This document shows, one piece after another, positions 50,490 to 59,800 of a stretch of 64,000 nucleotides of DNA (its first letter is position 1; the number at the start of each line of letters is the position of its first letter). The stretch lies in contig NZ_JAJOZB010000001.1 in the NCBI RefSeq assembly GCF_023701745.1, forward strand, positions 3,974,501 to 4,038,500. The letters run 5' to 3'. The notes under the pieces are model-generated. The model had not been told where the DNA came from. It did not search any database and saw only the letters and a program-made list of their open reading frames with translations. Position numbers and translations under genes: made by a program. The DNA comes from Streptomyces sp. RKAG293. GTDB taxonomy: Bacteria > Actinomycetota > Actinomycetes > Streptomycetales > Streptomycetaceae.

Positions 50490-50906
50490 CTACTCCACGA
50501 CGATCTCGACGGTGATGTTCCCGCGGGTCGCCTTCGAGTAGGGGCACACACCGTGCGCCTGCTCGACGAGCTTGCGGCCGATCTCGCCCTCCAGCTCCGC
50601 GGGCAGCTCCACGCGCAGCGTGACGGCGAGCTCGAAGCCGCCGTTCGCGGCGTCGGCGCCTATGCCGACCTCAGCGGTCACCGAGATGTCCTTGGTGTCG
50701 ACCTTCGCCTCACGCCCCACCAGCCCGAGCGCGCTGGAGAAGCACGCCGCGTAGCCCGCCGCGAAGAGCTGCTCGGGGTTGGTGCCCTTGCCGCTCCCGC
50801 CCAGCGCCGGCGGCATGGCCAGCTGCAGGTCCAGCTGCCCGTCCGAGCTCACGGCCCGGCCGTCGCGTCCATTGGCCGTGGCCACAGCGGTGTACAGCGC
50901 ACTCAT
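50490..50906 (-). CDS. ohr: Organic hydroperoxide resistance protein Ohr
   Basis: A 138-residue Ohr peroxidase. The peroxidatic Cys55 (AAGYAACFSSAL) and resolving Cys121 (GVCPYSKATRGN) are both present. It reduces organic and fatty-acid hydroperoxides with lipoylated partners. ATG 50906 gives the usual family start (LYTAVATA); an in-frame ATG at 50915 is closer to the GGAGAGGG site. It diverges from ohrR with the operator between them. Confidence 0.94.
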   Translation of the reverse strand: MSALYTAVATANGRDGRAVSSDGQLDLQLAMPPALGGSGKGTNPEQLFAAGYAACFSSALGLVGREAKVDTKDISVTAEVGIGADAANGGFELAVTLRVELPAELEGEIGRKLVEQAHGVCPYSKATRGNITVEIVVE

Positions 50907-50972
50907 CGGAACCATCCCTCTCCACACTTCACGGCCCGGTTGCCCCGGGCCGCCCTCGGCACTACTAGAGCA

Positions 50973-50992
50973 CACAACTGAATTGTGCACAA
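50973..50992. promoter_or_regulatory. OhrR operator in the ohr/ohrR divergent region
   Basis: Two overlapping dyads: CACAA-CTGAA-TTGTG (50973-50987) and the perfect palindrome TTGTGCACAA (50983-50992). They lie 21-40 nt upstream of the ohrR start, where OhrR would block both divergent promoters. The CAA/TTG arms resemble known OhrR sites. Confidence 0.6.
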
Positions 50993-51012
50993 CTAAAGGG
51001 TACGCTTGTTAC

Positions 51013-51498
51013 ATGAGGACGACCGAAACGGCACCCGCGGAATACCTGCGACTGGACAACCAGATCTGCTTCGCGCTGCACGCGGCGTCCAGAGCGTTCG
51101 GCAGCCTCTACCGGACGGCGCTGCGCGACCTCGCCCTGACCTACCCCCAGTACCTGGTGATGCTGGTCCTGTGGGAACACGGCGAGCTCCCCGTCAAGAA
51201 GATCGGCGAGCATCTGCGCCTCGACTCCGGCACCCTCTCCCCGCTCCTGAAGCGCCTGGAGACCGCCGGCCTCGTCCAGCGCGAGCGCAGCGCCCTCGAC
51301 GAGCGCTCGGTCACCGTCCGCCTCACCACCGCGGGCGACGCCCTGCGCGAGCGCGCCCAGCGGGTCCCGGAACAGATCGCGACGGCCACCGGCCTCACCC
51401 TCACCGACCTGACCGACCTGCGCACCCGCCTCCACCACCTGACCGCCACCCTCGACGCGGCCACCCCGGACCCGACGACCGACCCCACCCCCGAGTAA
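51013..51498 (+). CDS. ohrR: MarR-type organic peroxide sensor OhrR
   Basis: A 161-residue MarR protein with the OhrR hallmark N-terminal cysteine (Cys19 in LDNQICFALHAASRAF), whose oxidation by organic peroxides releases DNA. The HTH is KKIGEHLRLDSGTLSPLLKRLE, and the wing has ERSALDERSVTVRLT. The C-terminal tail is Thr/Pro/Asp-rich. It diverges from ohr; the overlapping dyads between them are the likely shared operator. Confidence 0.93.
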   Translation: MRTTETAPAEYLRLDNQICFALHAASRAFGSLYRTALRDLALTYPQYLVMLVLWEHGELPVKKIGEHLRLDSGTLSPLLKRLETAGLVQRERSALDERSVTVRLTTAGDALRERAQRVPEQIATATGLTLTDLTDLRTRLHHLTATLDAATPDPTTDPTPE

Positions 51499-51848
51499 CC
51501 CGGCCGCCCGACACCGCGACCACGGGACCCGCCAGCGCCGAGCACCCCGAATCCGCTAACCTGTCCTCACCCCGCCCCAGTAGGATCTGTCGGAAACTCT
51601 CGAGGCCCAGGTCAGCGCTTTAGCGCCAAGATGCTCAAAACGGGCACCCCTGGATTTCAAAACGCCCCCAGCCTTAGCGCACCAGACGCACGGCTGGGTA
51701 TGCGCTGCGGTGGCCCCAGCCGAGGACGTCAGGGCCGAACCGCACAGCCCGCTCGCCTGGGCACCTCTCTGATCCAGCGCCACACGACCTCCTCGATGCG
51801 CGGCACTGGGCGGCTGAGAGAGTGCAGCGCTAGGCGGTTTCGTTTGGA
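51499..51848. other. Gene-free boundary region between core genes and IS remnant
   Basis: No supported gene. From about 51570 the sequence loses the codon bias of the core and turns patchy. It probably marks the left border of the accessory island, including the non-coding end of the IS5 remnant, but I could not identify an intact terminal inverted repeat. Confidence 0.5.
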
Positions 51849-52536
51849 TCATCGGGCGGACCAGAGGAAGATGCCTGCGATGTGGAGTCCGGCCAGGTAG
51901 ATGGTGGCAGTCTTCTCGTAGCGGCTGGCGAGGCCGCGCCACTGCTTCAGGCGGTTGATGCAGCGCTCAACGGTGTTGCGCTGTTTGTAGGTCTCCCGGT
52001 CGAAGGCCGGTGGCCTGCCGCCGCGGCTGCCGCGACGCAGTCGGTGTGCGCGCTGGTCGGGGGGACGGGAATCGCTGCGGGGATGCCGCGCTTGCGCAGG
52101 TGCTCGCGGATCGCGCGCGATGAGTACGCCTTGTCGGCCCGGACCACATCCGGCCTGGTGCGGGGCCGTCCTTGCCTTCGGGGAACGCGCAAGCGGGCCA
52201 TGACGTCGGTGAAGGCGGGTGCGTCACCGGCCTGTCCGGCGGTGAGAACGAACGACAGAGGCCGGCAGTAGCCGTCGGCGGCGAGGTGGATCTTCGTGGT
52301 CAGTCCGCCGCGGGAGCGGCCGATGGCATGGTCGTCCGGCTCGCCGGCCGGGGACCCCTCCCGCGGGCCCCGGCCGCGTGCTGGTGGGCCCGCACGATGG
52401 TGCAGTCCACCGAAACGGCCCAGTTGAGGTCCTCGTCGGCGTCGGCCTGGGCGACCAGGGCGGTGAAGACCCGCTCCCAGGTGCCGTCAACGGCCCACAT
52501 CCGCAGCCGGTCCACCCGCTCGCCATCCGGTATCAA
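51849..52536 (-). pseudogene. IS5 family transposase remnant
   Basis: Minus-strand fragments of one IS5-type transposase: WAVDGTWERVFTALVAQADA and VSVDCTIVRAHQHAAGA in one frame, then GRSRGGLTTKIHLAADGYCR and [20 protein letters not shown] in a second, then [20 protein letters not shown] and [10 protein letters not shown] with the stop (51849) in a third. So two frameshifts (near 52362 and 52065) break it, and the first ~80 residues are missing. Its truncated end overlaps the stop codon of the CdiI-like gene, so the break was probably made during rearrangement of this island. Confidence 0.88.
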
Positions 52537-53186
52537 TGGGCCAGGAATTCAACCGCCGACACCAGCTCCTCTCCAAGCGACAATTCAGCAGCAATAATCT
52601 TGTATCTTGACCAAGAAGACTGTTCGACTGGAATGAAATTCGAGAGATGAATCCTCAGCAGAATCCGAAAGGCTAGCTCGGGCGAAGCGTGGCGAGCGCA
52701 AGAGTCGAGCACATCGCGTAGCTTTTGGGCATCAGAATCGAAATAGACGCGGCATTCTTCAGGGAGATTTAGGGGCGTGTGGTTAATAACGCTGCGCACC
52801 TCTGTCAGGATACCCGGAGAACTCCATTTCGGGTCAGCCTCAACAGGCGCACCCCCGTACATTTGCTGCCAATATCGAAAAGCACCTTGGATACGCTCAA
52901 GTAGCACGCGCCCCGTCTCGCCATTTCGGAAGGGGTAGTTCCCCCCAGAGGCCATCGAGAACAGCATCTCGATCTGCCCACCGGCCAATATCGAGTCCGC
53001 CAATACGACAACGTCGCTCGCCAGCCCAGTGGATTCCTTCTGCTGCGCCTCGTCGGCAAATGATTCTTCGCCTACAGAAAGATAGGACAGGACCACTTCT
53101 TCAACATTACCCAGGTGAGTCCAATCTTGGTGAAATAGACCAGCCAGACCGGATAGACCGAAGTCGAAACTAGTAAATCTTTCCAT
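52533..53186 (-). CDS. CdiI-like immunity protein
   Basis: A 217-residue protein. The segment LSGLAGLFHQDWTHLGNVEE resembles the start of CdiI-type immunity proteins of contact-dependent inhibition systems (a hydrophobic patch, then FHQDW). The rest is helical and not recognised. ATG 53186 follows GAGGAACG. Codon use is clearly foreign to the core (many AGA, ACT, CTA, TTT codons), a sign of recent transfer. It lies next to a HAD-carrying IS and downstream of the RHS toxin region. It is probably an orphan immunity gene whose toxin was lost or is elsewhere. Confidence 0.6.
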   Translation of the reverse strand: MERFTSFDFGLSGLAGLFHQDWTHLGNVEEVVLSYLSVGEESFADEAQQKESTGLASDVVVLADSILAGGQIEMLFSMASGGNYPFRNGETGRVLLERIQGAFRYWQQMYGGAPVEADPKWSSPGILTEVRSVINHTPLNLPEECRVYFDSDAQKLRDVLDSCARHASPELAFRILLRIHLSNFIPVEQSSWSRYKIIAAELSLGEELVSAVEFLAH

Positions 53187-53261
53187 CGTTCCTCGCTTCG
53201 GATACAGAGTTGAGATGTAGAATCCGCCTGGATACCCCTTGGCTCGAGTCAGCTGTATTAA

Positions 53262-53311
53262 TTACCCGTTGCCCGTGGCGGCACGTGATCCATCCGCATA
53301 AAACGTGGTAC
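53262..53311 (-). pseudogene. Possible tail of a lost gene next to the IS end
   Basis: Directly outside the left IS end, a minus-strand frame of about 15 codons (TTFYADGSRAATGNG, then stop) remains open into the IS. It lies 75 nt before the CdiI-like gene and could be the last codons of the toxin that this immunity gene protected against. Very short, so the evidence is weak. Confidence 0.25.
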
Positions 53312-53376
53312 CTAAGGGCTGTCCCGCAAAGATCTTGGCTCCGAGTGCGGAGCATCCGGAAGAGCTGGCGAGGTGC

Positions 53377-53925
53377 TCAGCCGGTGGTTCGTGAGGTGTC
53401 CAGGGACCGGGCGAAGTCGGCGAGCGTGTGGAAGTCGTTCTCCCGTAGGCCGATTCGCGGGTTGACGTGGTGCAGGAGCCCGGCACCTTGGTGGTGGGCT
53501 CTCAGGTAGGTCTGATCCAGCTCGCTCTGCTCGTCGTCCACCCAGGCGAAAGGACGGCCGCCTGCGTAGTCCACCAGCGGCCCGGTCTTCCAGTGGACTC
53601 CATCAGGGCGTTCTCGGAGTAGGACGTCACCGAAGTCCACGAAGGGAAGTTCTGGAAGGCCCAGGACAGGTGCGATCCACCGGTTGGCGTCGTCCATCCA
53701 TGTGGTGGCCCAGCACAGCTCGAAGCCGAGCTGGAGCAGGATTCGTCCGTGCTCTGGGTTAAGCCAGACTCGCAGGGGCCGTCGGGACGAGAGGCCTCTG
53801 TCGTCCCGATTCGCGTCGTTCCGGGGGACTCTGAGTGTGGTGTAGCCGTCGGGACGCCTCTCCGGCTTGGCCGCGTAAGGGTTGAGCGGCCCGTCCACGT
53901 CGAGGAACAGCAGTGGTCGGTTCAC
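53377..53925 (-). CDS. HAD-like hydrolase family protein inside the IS
   Basis: A 182-residue protein. The N terminus LLFLDVDGPLNPYA has the HAD motif I (D-x-D-G), and FAWVDDEQSELD near residue 140 resembles the acidic motif IV. The middle has ELCWATTWMDDANRWI, giving a motif II-like Thr. It may be a phosphatase; secreted HAD proteins of this type are common in Streptomyces but uncharacterised. Start GTG 53925. It lies within the 26-bp terminal repeats of an IS5-type element, divergent from the transposase gene. Confidence 0.75.
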   Translation of the reverse strand: MNRPLLFLDVDGPLNPYAAKPERRPDGYTTLRVPRNDANRDDRGLSSRRPLRVWLNPEHGRILLQLGFELCWATTWMDDANRWIAPVLGLPELPFVDFGDVLLRERPDGVHWKTGPLVDYAGGRPFAWVDDEQSELDQTYLRAHHQGAGLLHHVNPRIGLRENDFHTLADFARSLDTSRTTG

Positions 53926-54018
53926 GGTTTCCCCCGGTCTTGCGCACTGTGGACTGCCCCGATCAGCGTAACTGTGGGATTGCCTCGGCATTGGGCCAGC
54001 CTGAGTGATGATCATGAT

Positions 54019-54790
54019 GTGGCGAGTGTGATCACGGCGTCGGAGCCGTCCTGGATAACCCCGTTCGCGGGGCTGACCCCGCGCTGCTTCGGCAAACTGC
54101 TGACCACGCTGCGGCGCGATGGAGCAGATGTGGTCCACCGAGGCCGGCCATGGAGTCTGCCGTTGGAGGACCGGGTGTTGCTGGTCACGGCCTACTGGCG
54201 CACCAATCTGACGTTGCGGCAACTCGCTCCGCTGTTCGGCGTCTCGAAGTCGACGGCTGGCCGAGTCATCAGCCACCTCGGCCCCCTGCTCGCACTGCAG
54301 CCCCGCAAGCGGTTCGCCAAGGACACCGTGCTCATCGTGGACGGCACCCTGGTCCCCACCCGGGACCACACCGTCGCCGAGCGGTCGAAAAACTACCGGT
54401 ACTCCACCAACCACCAGGTCGTCATCGACGCCGACACCCGCCTGGTCGTCGTGGTCGGTCGGCCGCTCGCCGGGAACCGCAACGACTGCAAGGCGTGGGG
54501 AGGAATCCGGTGCCAAGGCCGCCGTCGGCAAAACCACGACGATCGCCGACGGCGGCTACCCGGGCACCGGACTCGTCATCCCGCACCGCCGACAGCGCGG
54601 CCAGAGTGACCTCTCGGACTGGAAAGAGGAACACAACAAGTCCCACAAGCAGGTCCGAGCCCGCGTCGAGCACGTCTTCGCCCGCATGAAGACGTGGAAG
54701 ATTCTCCGCGACTGCCGCCTCAAAGGCGACGGCGTCCACCACGCCATGCTCGGCATCGCCCGGATGCACAACCTCACCCTCGCCGGATAG
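54019..54790 (+). pseudogene. IS5 family transposase gene with one frameshift
   Basis: The first frame (GTG 54019) gives PLEDRVLLVTAYWRTNLTLR, the HTH region, and the first catalytic Asp in VLIVDGTLVPTRDH. After GNRNDCKAW the frame shifts at a GGGG run (54497-54500); the next frame continues with TTTIADGGYPGTGLVIPHRR, HNKSHKQVRARVEHVFARMK (catalytic Glu) and ends at 54790. All DDE parts are present if one base is skipped, so it is either a recent single mutation or a site of programmed frameshifting. The two halves together give about 256 residues. Confidence 0.85.
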
Positions 54791-54997
54791 GCAAGCGGGC
54801 CGCAAGGCGGCCAACATGCCCGAGGCGACTTCAAGATCTTTGCGGGACAACCCTTAGAAGGGCGACGAAGCCATCTGCGGGAGCTACGACCGGCCCACCA
54901 GCTCCCGGCACTTCAGGCACGGCTCTGCCCTATCGCGCGTCCGGTTGCCGTAAAGCAACTGCCTGTAGTTGCGGTGAAGGAAGAGCACATTCCGTGA

Positions 54998-55696
54998 TCA
55001 CGTTGTCCGGTGACCAGTTTCTGACCCTGCAGTGGGATAGCCCATCTTCGTCAGATCCGCGGCAAGGTGAGCGAGGTCGACGTCCGGGTTCAGCGCAGAT
55101 ACAACGCTCTGGGTAAGACGCTGCAGCGCATAGACGTAACGGATGGCCCCGATATCCACCGGGACCTCGTAGTACTCCTGCGCGAACTGCTGATATGCCT
55201 CCGGGCGGCCATCCAGCAGAACGTCGAACAGCCACTCCGCACTGTCGCCGTCCTCCACACCCGCCGGTAGAGCCTCGCTGGTCCCAGTCCTCCACTCGGA
55301 GTCTGTCTGTTCACGCCAGAAGCACACGGTCGCCCGAGGTGTCCCGTCCTGTTCCCTGAACGCGGGCTCCGAGAGGTGATGAAGAAACACCTCCGGCACT
55401 CCGTCGAACAGGCCCGGCCACGGAACCGGAGGCGTGACCCGATACGGGCTCATCGGCGACTCGTGATCGAAGCCGCGGGCGTACGCACCCGCTCGCGAAA
55501 AGAGGATCGCGTAGTCATTGCCACACCCGTCACGCATCGAGGCCATCTCCTCGGTCGGCGACCACTGGGAGTCGAAAGAGTAGTACCTGGACTCCCAGTC
55601 CGGACTCATGATGGCGTCGAGGACGGCCATGGCGCGGGAGCGATCCCGAACGATCGAGATCTCCGGCAGTTGACTGGTGAGCTCATAGACAGACAC
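54998..55696 (-). CDS. Conserved Streptomyces protein of unknown function
   Basis: A 232-residue soluble protein beginning SVYELTSQLPEISIVRDRSR, with RYYSFDSQWSPTEEMASM, FDHESPMSPYR and YALQRLTQSVVSALNPDVDL. I recall similar proteins in many Streptomyces genomes without an assigned function; the mix of aromatic and acidic segments and its location behind an RHS toxin are compatible with an immunity role, but nothing proves it. GTG 55696 follows GGATAGGG. It lies 140 nt beyond the IS right end. Confidence 0.65.
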   Translation of the reverse strand: MSVYELTSQLPEISIVRDRSRAMAVLDAIMSPDWESRYYSFDSQWSPTEEMASMRDGCGNDYAILFSRAGAYARGFDHESPMSPYRVTPPVPWPGLFDGVPEVFLHHLSEPAFREQDGTPRATVCFWREQTDSEWRTGTSEALPAGVEDGDSAEWLFDVLLDGRPEAYQQFAQEYYEVPVDIGAIRYVYALQRLTQSVVSALNPDVDLAHLAADLTKMGYPTAGSETGHRTT

Positions 55697-56301
55697 AGCC
55701 CTATCCAAGCCGATCCCACTGACAGCACCCACACCGCCCACGTGGCCTCGTTGATTCCGCAGAGTGGCGTGGCCCACGACGTGCCGCTACTTCGCCTGGT
55801 TGGCATCGGGGCGAGGTGTTCGAGGCACCACAACGGACTACTGAGGCGCCTGGTGCGCGAAGTCCCCGGCCGCCCACGCCGAGCCGAGCGCTGCGTATTG
55901 GGCTCCCAGAGTGTTGCGCACTTTGCCACCTCTGGAGTGGAGGCCACGTCCTTCGAGTTCGAGCGGCCGATGGACGCGATAAGTGGGATCGCCGAGGGCG
56001 CGGGGCGCTCTGGCGCGCCACACGCGATTTCGGTCAGCGAGACGATCCTCGCCCCGGGCCGCCTGAAGCCTGACCTGTCGCTACTGGACCGGCCACCGCA
56101 GTCGCCGCCCGAGCCACTTCGAGGGGCGGGGCCGACCGGGATCGGGGACATCGGTTCGTTCCCCACCGAGTTGCCGCCGTCGCGGCCGGCACGTCTACGA
56201 GCACACTTATGCGACCGGCCGGTCTCCTAGAGCCCCCTCCCAATCCCAGCTCGGGCAGCAGCCTTCACGCCGATTCGACCGGGGCGCATCTCGTGCCTCC
56301 A
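55697..56301. other. Stretch without a convincing gene
   Basis: About 600 nt between the conserved unknown gene and the SUFU-like gene. Open frames exist on both strands but none has a start with ribosome-binding site and consistent codon use. One minus frame near 55838-56023 (LELEGRGLHSRGGKVRNTLG) has some coding character and may be the end of a decayed gene. I cannot name it. Confidence 0.45.
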
Positions 56302-56862
56302 TCAGCCGAAGACCGACCTTCGTTTCGGATCCGACAACGGCGCACGGTGATTCTCCATGACACCCATGAGTTCGTCCATCCCTTGGGTCGACGCAAAAGC
56401 CAACTCGTCATCGAAGGCAGGAATCGCCAACAAGAACTCGACATGGTTGCCGTTAGCCAGCAGCACAGAGGTTGGCAATTCTCCACGAGGCGTGATGACG
56501 AGAAAACCTCCAAAGCCAAGGCCTTCGATAACCCCGTTTCCATCGCGATAGGTATCCCCTGGGGAAAAACCTCTACCCGTCAAGTGCGCCTGCACTCCCA
56601 ACCAGGCCAAAGTACGGGCAACACCGTCGCACTCTGCGGAGAATGTTGCAATGAACTCCTGTCGATGCAGAGGGTCCATATTGGGCAACTCGTAGTCACT
56701 GGCGCCTGCAGTGGCGTACAGAAACGGGACTGGCTGCGCTGGTCTCTCAATTTTCCACTTTTGTAGACCGACAACCAATCCACTCTTACGGAATTCCGCT
56801 ACACGAGCAGGCTCGCCCCACTTGTCGGCGTAATATTCCCTGATGCTTTCACTATTAGTCAT
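56302..56862 (-). CDS. SUFU-like immunity protein for the RHS toxin
   Basis: A 186-residue protein resembling the suppressor-of-fused (SUFU) immunity family: FLYATAGASDYELP and RQEFIATFSAEC near the middle, NGNHVEFLLAIPAFDDELAF and a final PLSDPKRRSVFG. SUFU-family proteins are frequent immunity partners of polymorphic toxins. Its ATG (56862) overlaps the RHS stop codon (ATGA) with GGAGG upstream, so toxin and immunity protein are made together. Codon use is less GC-rich than in core genes, like the toxin tip. Confidence 0.75.
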   Translation of the reverse strand: MTNSESIREYYADKWGEPARVAEFRKSGLVVGLQKWKIERPAQPVPFLYATAGASDYELPNMDPLHRQEFIATFSAECDGVARTLAWLGVQAHLTGRGFSPGDTYRDGNGVIEGLGFGGFLVITPRGELPTSVLLANGNHVEFLLAIPAFDDELAFASTQGMDELMGVMENHRAPLSDPKRRSVFG

Positions 56863-59800
56863 GGATGACCTCCAAGGGGCCACATTACACCAGGGGTCCA
56901 CCCTGGCGGCCACCATTGACCAGGGCCGGCCCCGATAGGCTTGTCTTGCTTGCTAGCATTGCAAGGCTTACAAGCACCCGTGGTGTTACTGGGATCGTTC
57001 ACCCGGTCAGATCTCACATCCCTGCTGCTCAGCCAGCCGCCTGAATCCCAGTCCTCTTTCTGAGGCCTAACATGCTCGAACTCGACCGAGGGACGCTCGC
57101 CGCAGTAAGGACAGGTGGGAGACTTTGCAATTGCCGCTAGGCGCACACCTGTGGTCGGGCGCTTATACTCCCTCCTTGTGTATTTTGGCGTTAGATCAAT
57201 CGGGCAGTTGTGTACAAGTACAGATGAGTCTCCGATGACTACGTAGAATGTGTGGAGCTGATTTACCGTGAGGTTGTAGGTAACAATGGCACGGTGGTAA
57301 TTGCGGACTGCTTTGACAGTAAGACGCGTGCCGTTGGGCTGGCGGAGCGTTTCACCGAAGCGGAGGTCTGCTGCGTCTACCCACTGGTTACGGCTGGCAT
57401 TCCAGTATGGGTGGTGCTGTGTGGAGGTGATGGTCTGGTCGTTGTCACCGGCGTCAACGGTGAGGTCGGTGAAATCCTTGTCATCCTGAGTCACGGTGAC
57501 GGCAGTGACGGTTTCAGGTTTCGTCGTGCCGGTGAGTGGATCCGTGGCCTGGACTCGGTCACCGATCTCTATTGCGCTTATGTCCTCGCGTGAATTGTCG
57601 GAAAGTAGTACTCCTACGTTTGCGGGGAAACTGTTGCAGCCGAGTGTCACGGCCTCACGGAACGCCAGTTTGTTTAGGACCACTTGCGTTACTGCTGAAG
57701 TAGCTCCGGCGGTGAGTGCCCCGCCTGTAATGACGACGGCCTGCTCCTGCAGAGACTCGCTTGTGCTCTTATCACTCCCGCTGAGGGCTTCCACCGTCAA
57801 GTAGTTAGCGTCCGCCGCCATGCCGCCGCAGACGGCGGTAGCCGCGACGAGGGTTCCGCCCGCGGTCTCCGGTGCTGCGGCGGCTCCAAGGCCCATACAG
57901 ACGCTAAAGGTGGTGACCTCGACGACTACGCCAGTGATAGGGGCCGCGTGGTCTTCAACCCAGTCACCGGCGTCGCTGAGCCATCCCAGGGCGCCGCTGT
58001 GCTTCTTCTTGCCGCCACCGCCGCCGCCGCCGCTGCCGCTGAGTGCGTCGATGTCGTTCTTTGTCGGCGGGCGCGTTGGGTTGTCACAGTTGTGAGCAGA
58101 GCAATAGCTGACGTTGGCGTCGTATTGCTTGTCGCCCGGCGCTGGGCCATTGCCGCCGTTGAGTCCGGCCCCGGGGGCGTTGCAGTCACCACGCATGCAG
58201 AGCATGCCGGATGGGTCGCTGTTAGAGGTCGGGTTGTTGCCTGCGTAGGCGTAGCCGTTCCATTGCTGGGGTGTGTCGGCGTTGAGTAGCGGGTCGGGGT
58301 TGAGGAAGCGTCCGGTGGTGGGTTGGTATTCGCGGGCGCCGAGGTTGGTGAGGCCGGTTGCGAGGTCCTGGGTGCCGCCGACGAAGCCGTGGTCACCGGC
58401 CCAGGCGGTGGGGGTGGTGCCGCGGGGGTTGCCGAAGGGGTCGGTGGGACGGCGGGTTTCGGCGAGGGTGGTGGCGTCCAGGGCGAGTTCGGCGGTGCCG
58501 TGCGGGTCGGAGACCTGCCACGTGAGGGTGGTGCCTTGGACCACAGCGGTGAGGCCGTTGGGCAGGGGGTAGGTGCGGGTGTCGTGGAGCTGCTTGGTGG
58601 TGGTGTCGAGGGTGAGTTCGTCGACGCCGAGGTTGAGGGTGGTCTTGCCAGGATCGCGGCGGATCAGCTGGCCGCCGCCGGCGTCATACACATAGGTGCT
58701 GCCAACGCTGCCTGTGGGTGTGGCAGAGGCGAGTTTGCCCTCGCTGTCCCATTTCAAGGTAGTGGTGCCGGCCGTGGTGGTGACAGCTGTGGTGTCTCCC
58801 GCTGCGTCGTACTGGTAGGCGGAGCTGCCGGGGTTGCTGGGACCGGTGCTGGTGGAGGAGATCAGCCCGTGGGGGCCACCCGTCCCCCCTCCGGTGTCGG
58901 GGGCCGTGGTGGGCTGGTTGGTCTGCCCGGCGGGGGCGAAGCTCTGAGTGGTGGTGATGTCCTTGGACGTGTTTCCGGCGGTGTCGTGCTGGGTGAGTCC
59001 GGTCCGGTTGCCGGTGCTGTCGTATCCGTAGGACGTCCAGTACGGGGAGGGTCCGCCGACCGTCGTTGCCCCTGCGGTCGCGCCGCTGGTCGGGGTGGTG
59101 TTCTTGCAGCCGCCGACGTTCGGAGTCGAGGGCTGCGGCTTGCTGGTGGTGCCGCCGGTGTCGGTCCACGCGGTGGTCAGCCGGTTGAGGTAGTCGTAGC
59201 TGAAGCACTGCAGGTCGGTCTGGGCGGGGGTGTTGTCGGGGATGTTCTGGACGGCGGTGAGCTGTCCTGCGGGGTTGTAGTCGTAGGTGCTCTGCTGGGT
59301 GGCACCGTTGGCTGCGGTCTGCTTGTCGAGCCATGACGAAAGCAGGCGGCCGGTGGCCTGGTCATAGTTTTGGGTCGCCACGATCTGGGTGCCCCATGGA
59401 TTGACCGTGGTGCGCAGGGCCCTGCCGAAGGCGTCGTAGTCGGTGGACAGGTCGTAGGTGATGTTGGCGGAGCCGAAGCTGCTCAGAGCACCGTTGACGT
59501 CATAGGTGTAGTCGAGGCTCTCGGCCGGGACATCACCCATGGCAGGGGCGTAGGAGTAGGTGAGGGCGCCGGTGATGGGGTCGTGGTCCGCTTCGGAGGT
59601 GTACGCGCCGGCAAGCTTGTCCTCGCTTGCCGGGATGGTGACCGTGGTGGACGTCGGCTGGTAGCCGACGTCGTAGCTGTTGATCTGGCTGGTGTAGGCG
59701 CTGCCGGTCACGGCTCCGCCTACATAGCGGGTGGAGGCGACGGGGTGGCCCTTGGCGCCGCTGATGCTGTCGTAGGTTGCGCTGGTCAGCTGGTTGGCCG

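Larger units (their letters stand above)
53312..54857. mobile_element. IS5-type element with 26-bp terminal inverted repeats and a HAD passenger gene
   Basis: Left end CTAAGGGCTGTCCCGCAAAG (continuing GATCTTG-like) at 53312-53337 and the right end at 54832-54857 are inverted copies with one mismatch in 26 bp. Between them lie a minus-strand HAD-like gene and a plus-strand IS5 transposase gene that carries one frameshift. The element is about 1.55 kb, longer than a simple IS5 element of this type (roughly 0.9 kb). Flanks give no clean target duplication: CTAA on the left and TTAG on the right are inverted, and may be part of the repeats. The passenger status of the HAD gene is inference from its position inside the repeats. 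Confidence 0.75.

Noticed and set aside
51556..51942. 128-codon minus-strand frame upstream of the IS remnant
   Set aside because: It runs through the transposase 3' end in the wrong frame and has no ribosome-binding site or family resemblance.
53312..54857. Clean target-site duplication at the IS ends
   Set aside because: Left flank CTAA and right flank TTAG are inverted, not direct, so they do not form a target duplication; they are more likely part of the terminal repeats.
55376..56230. 284-codon plus-strand frame across the conserved unknown gene and the gap
   Set aside because: It overlaps the conserved minus-strand gene for most of its length and has no coherent domain or ribosome-binding site.
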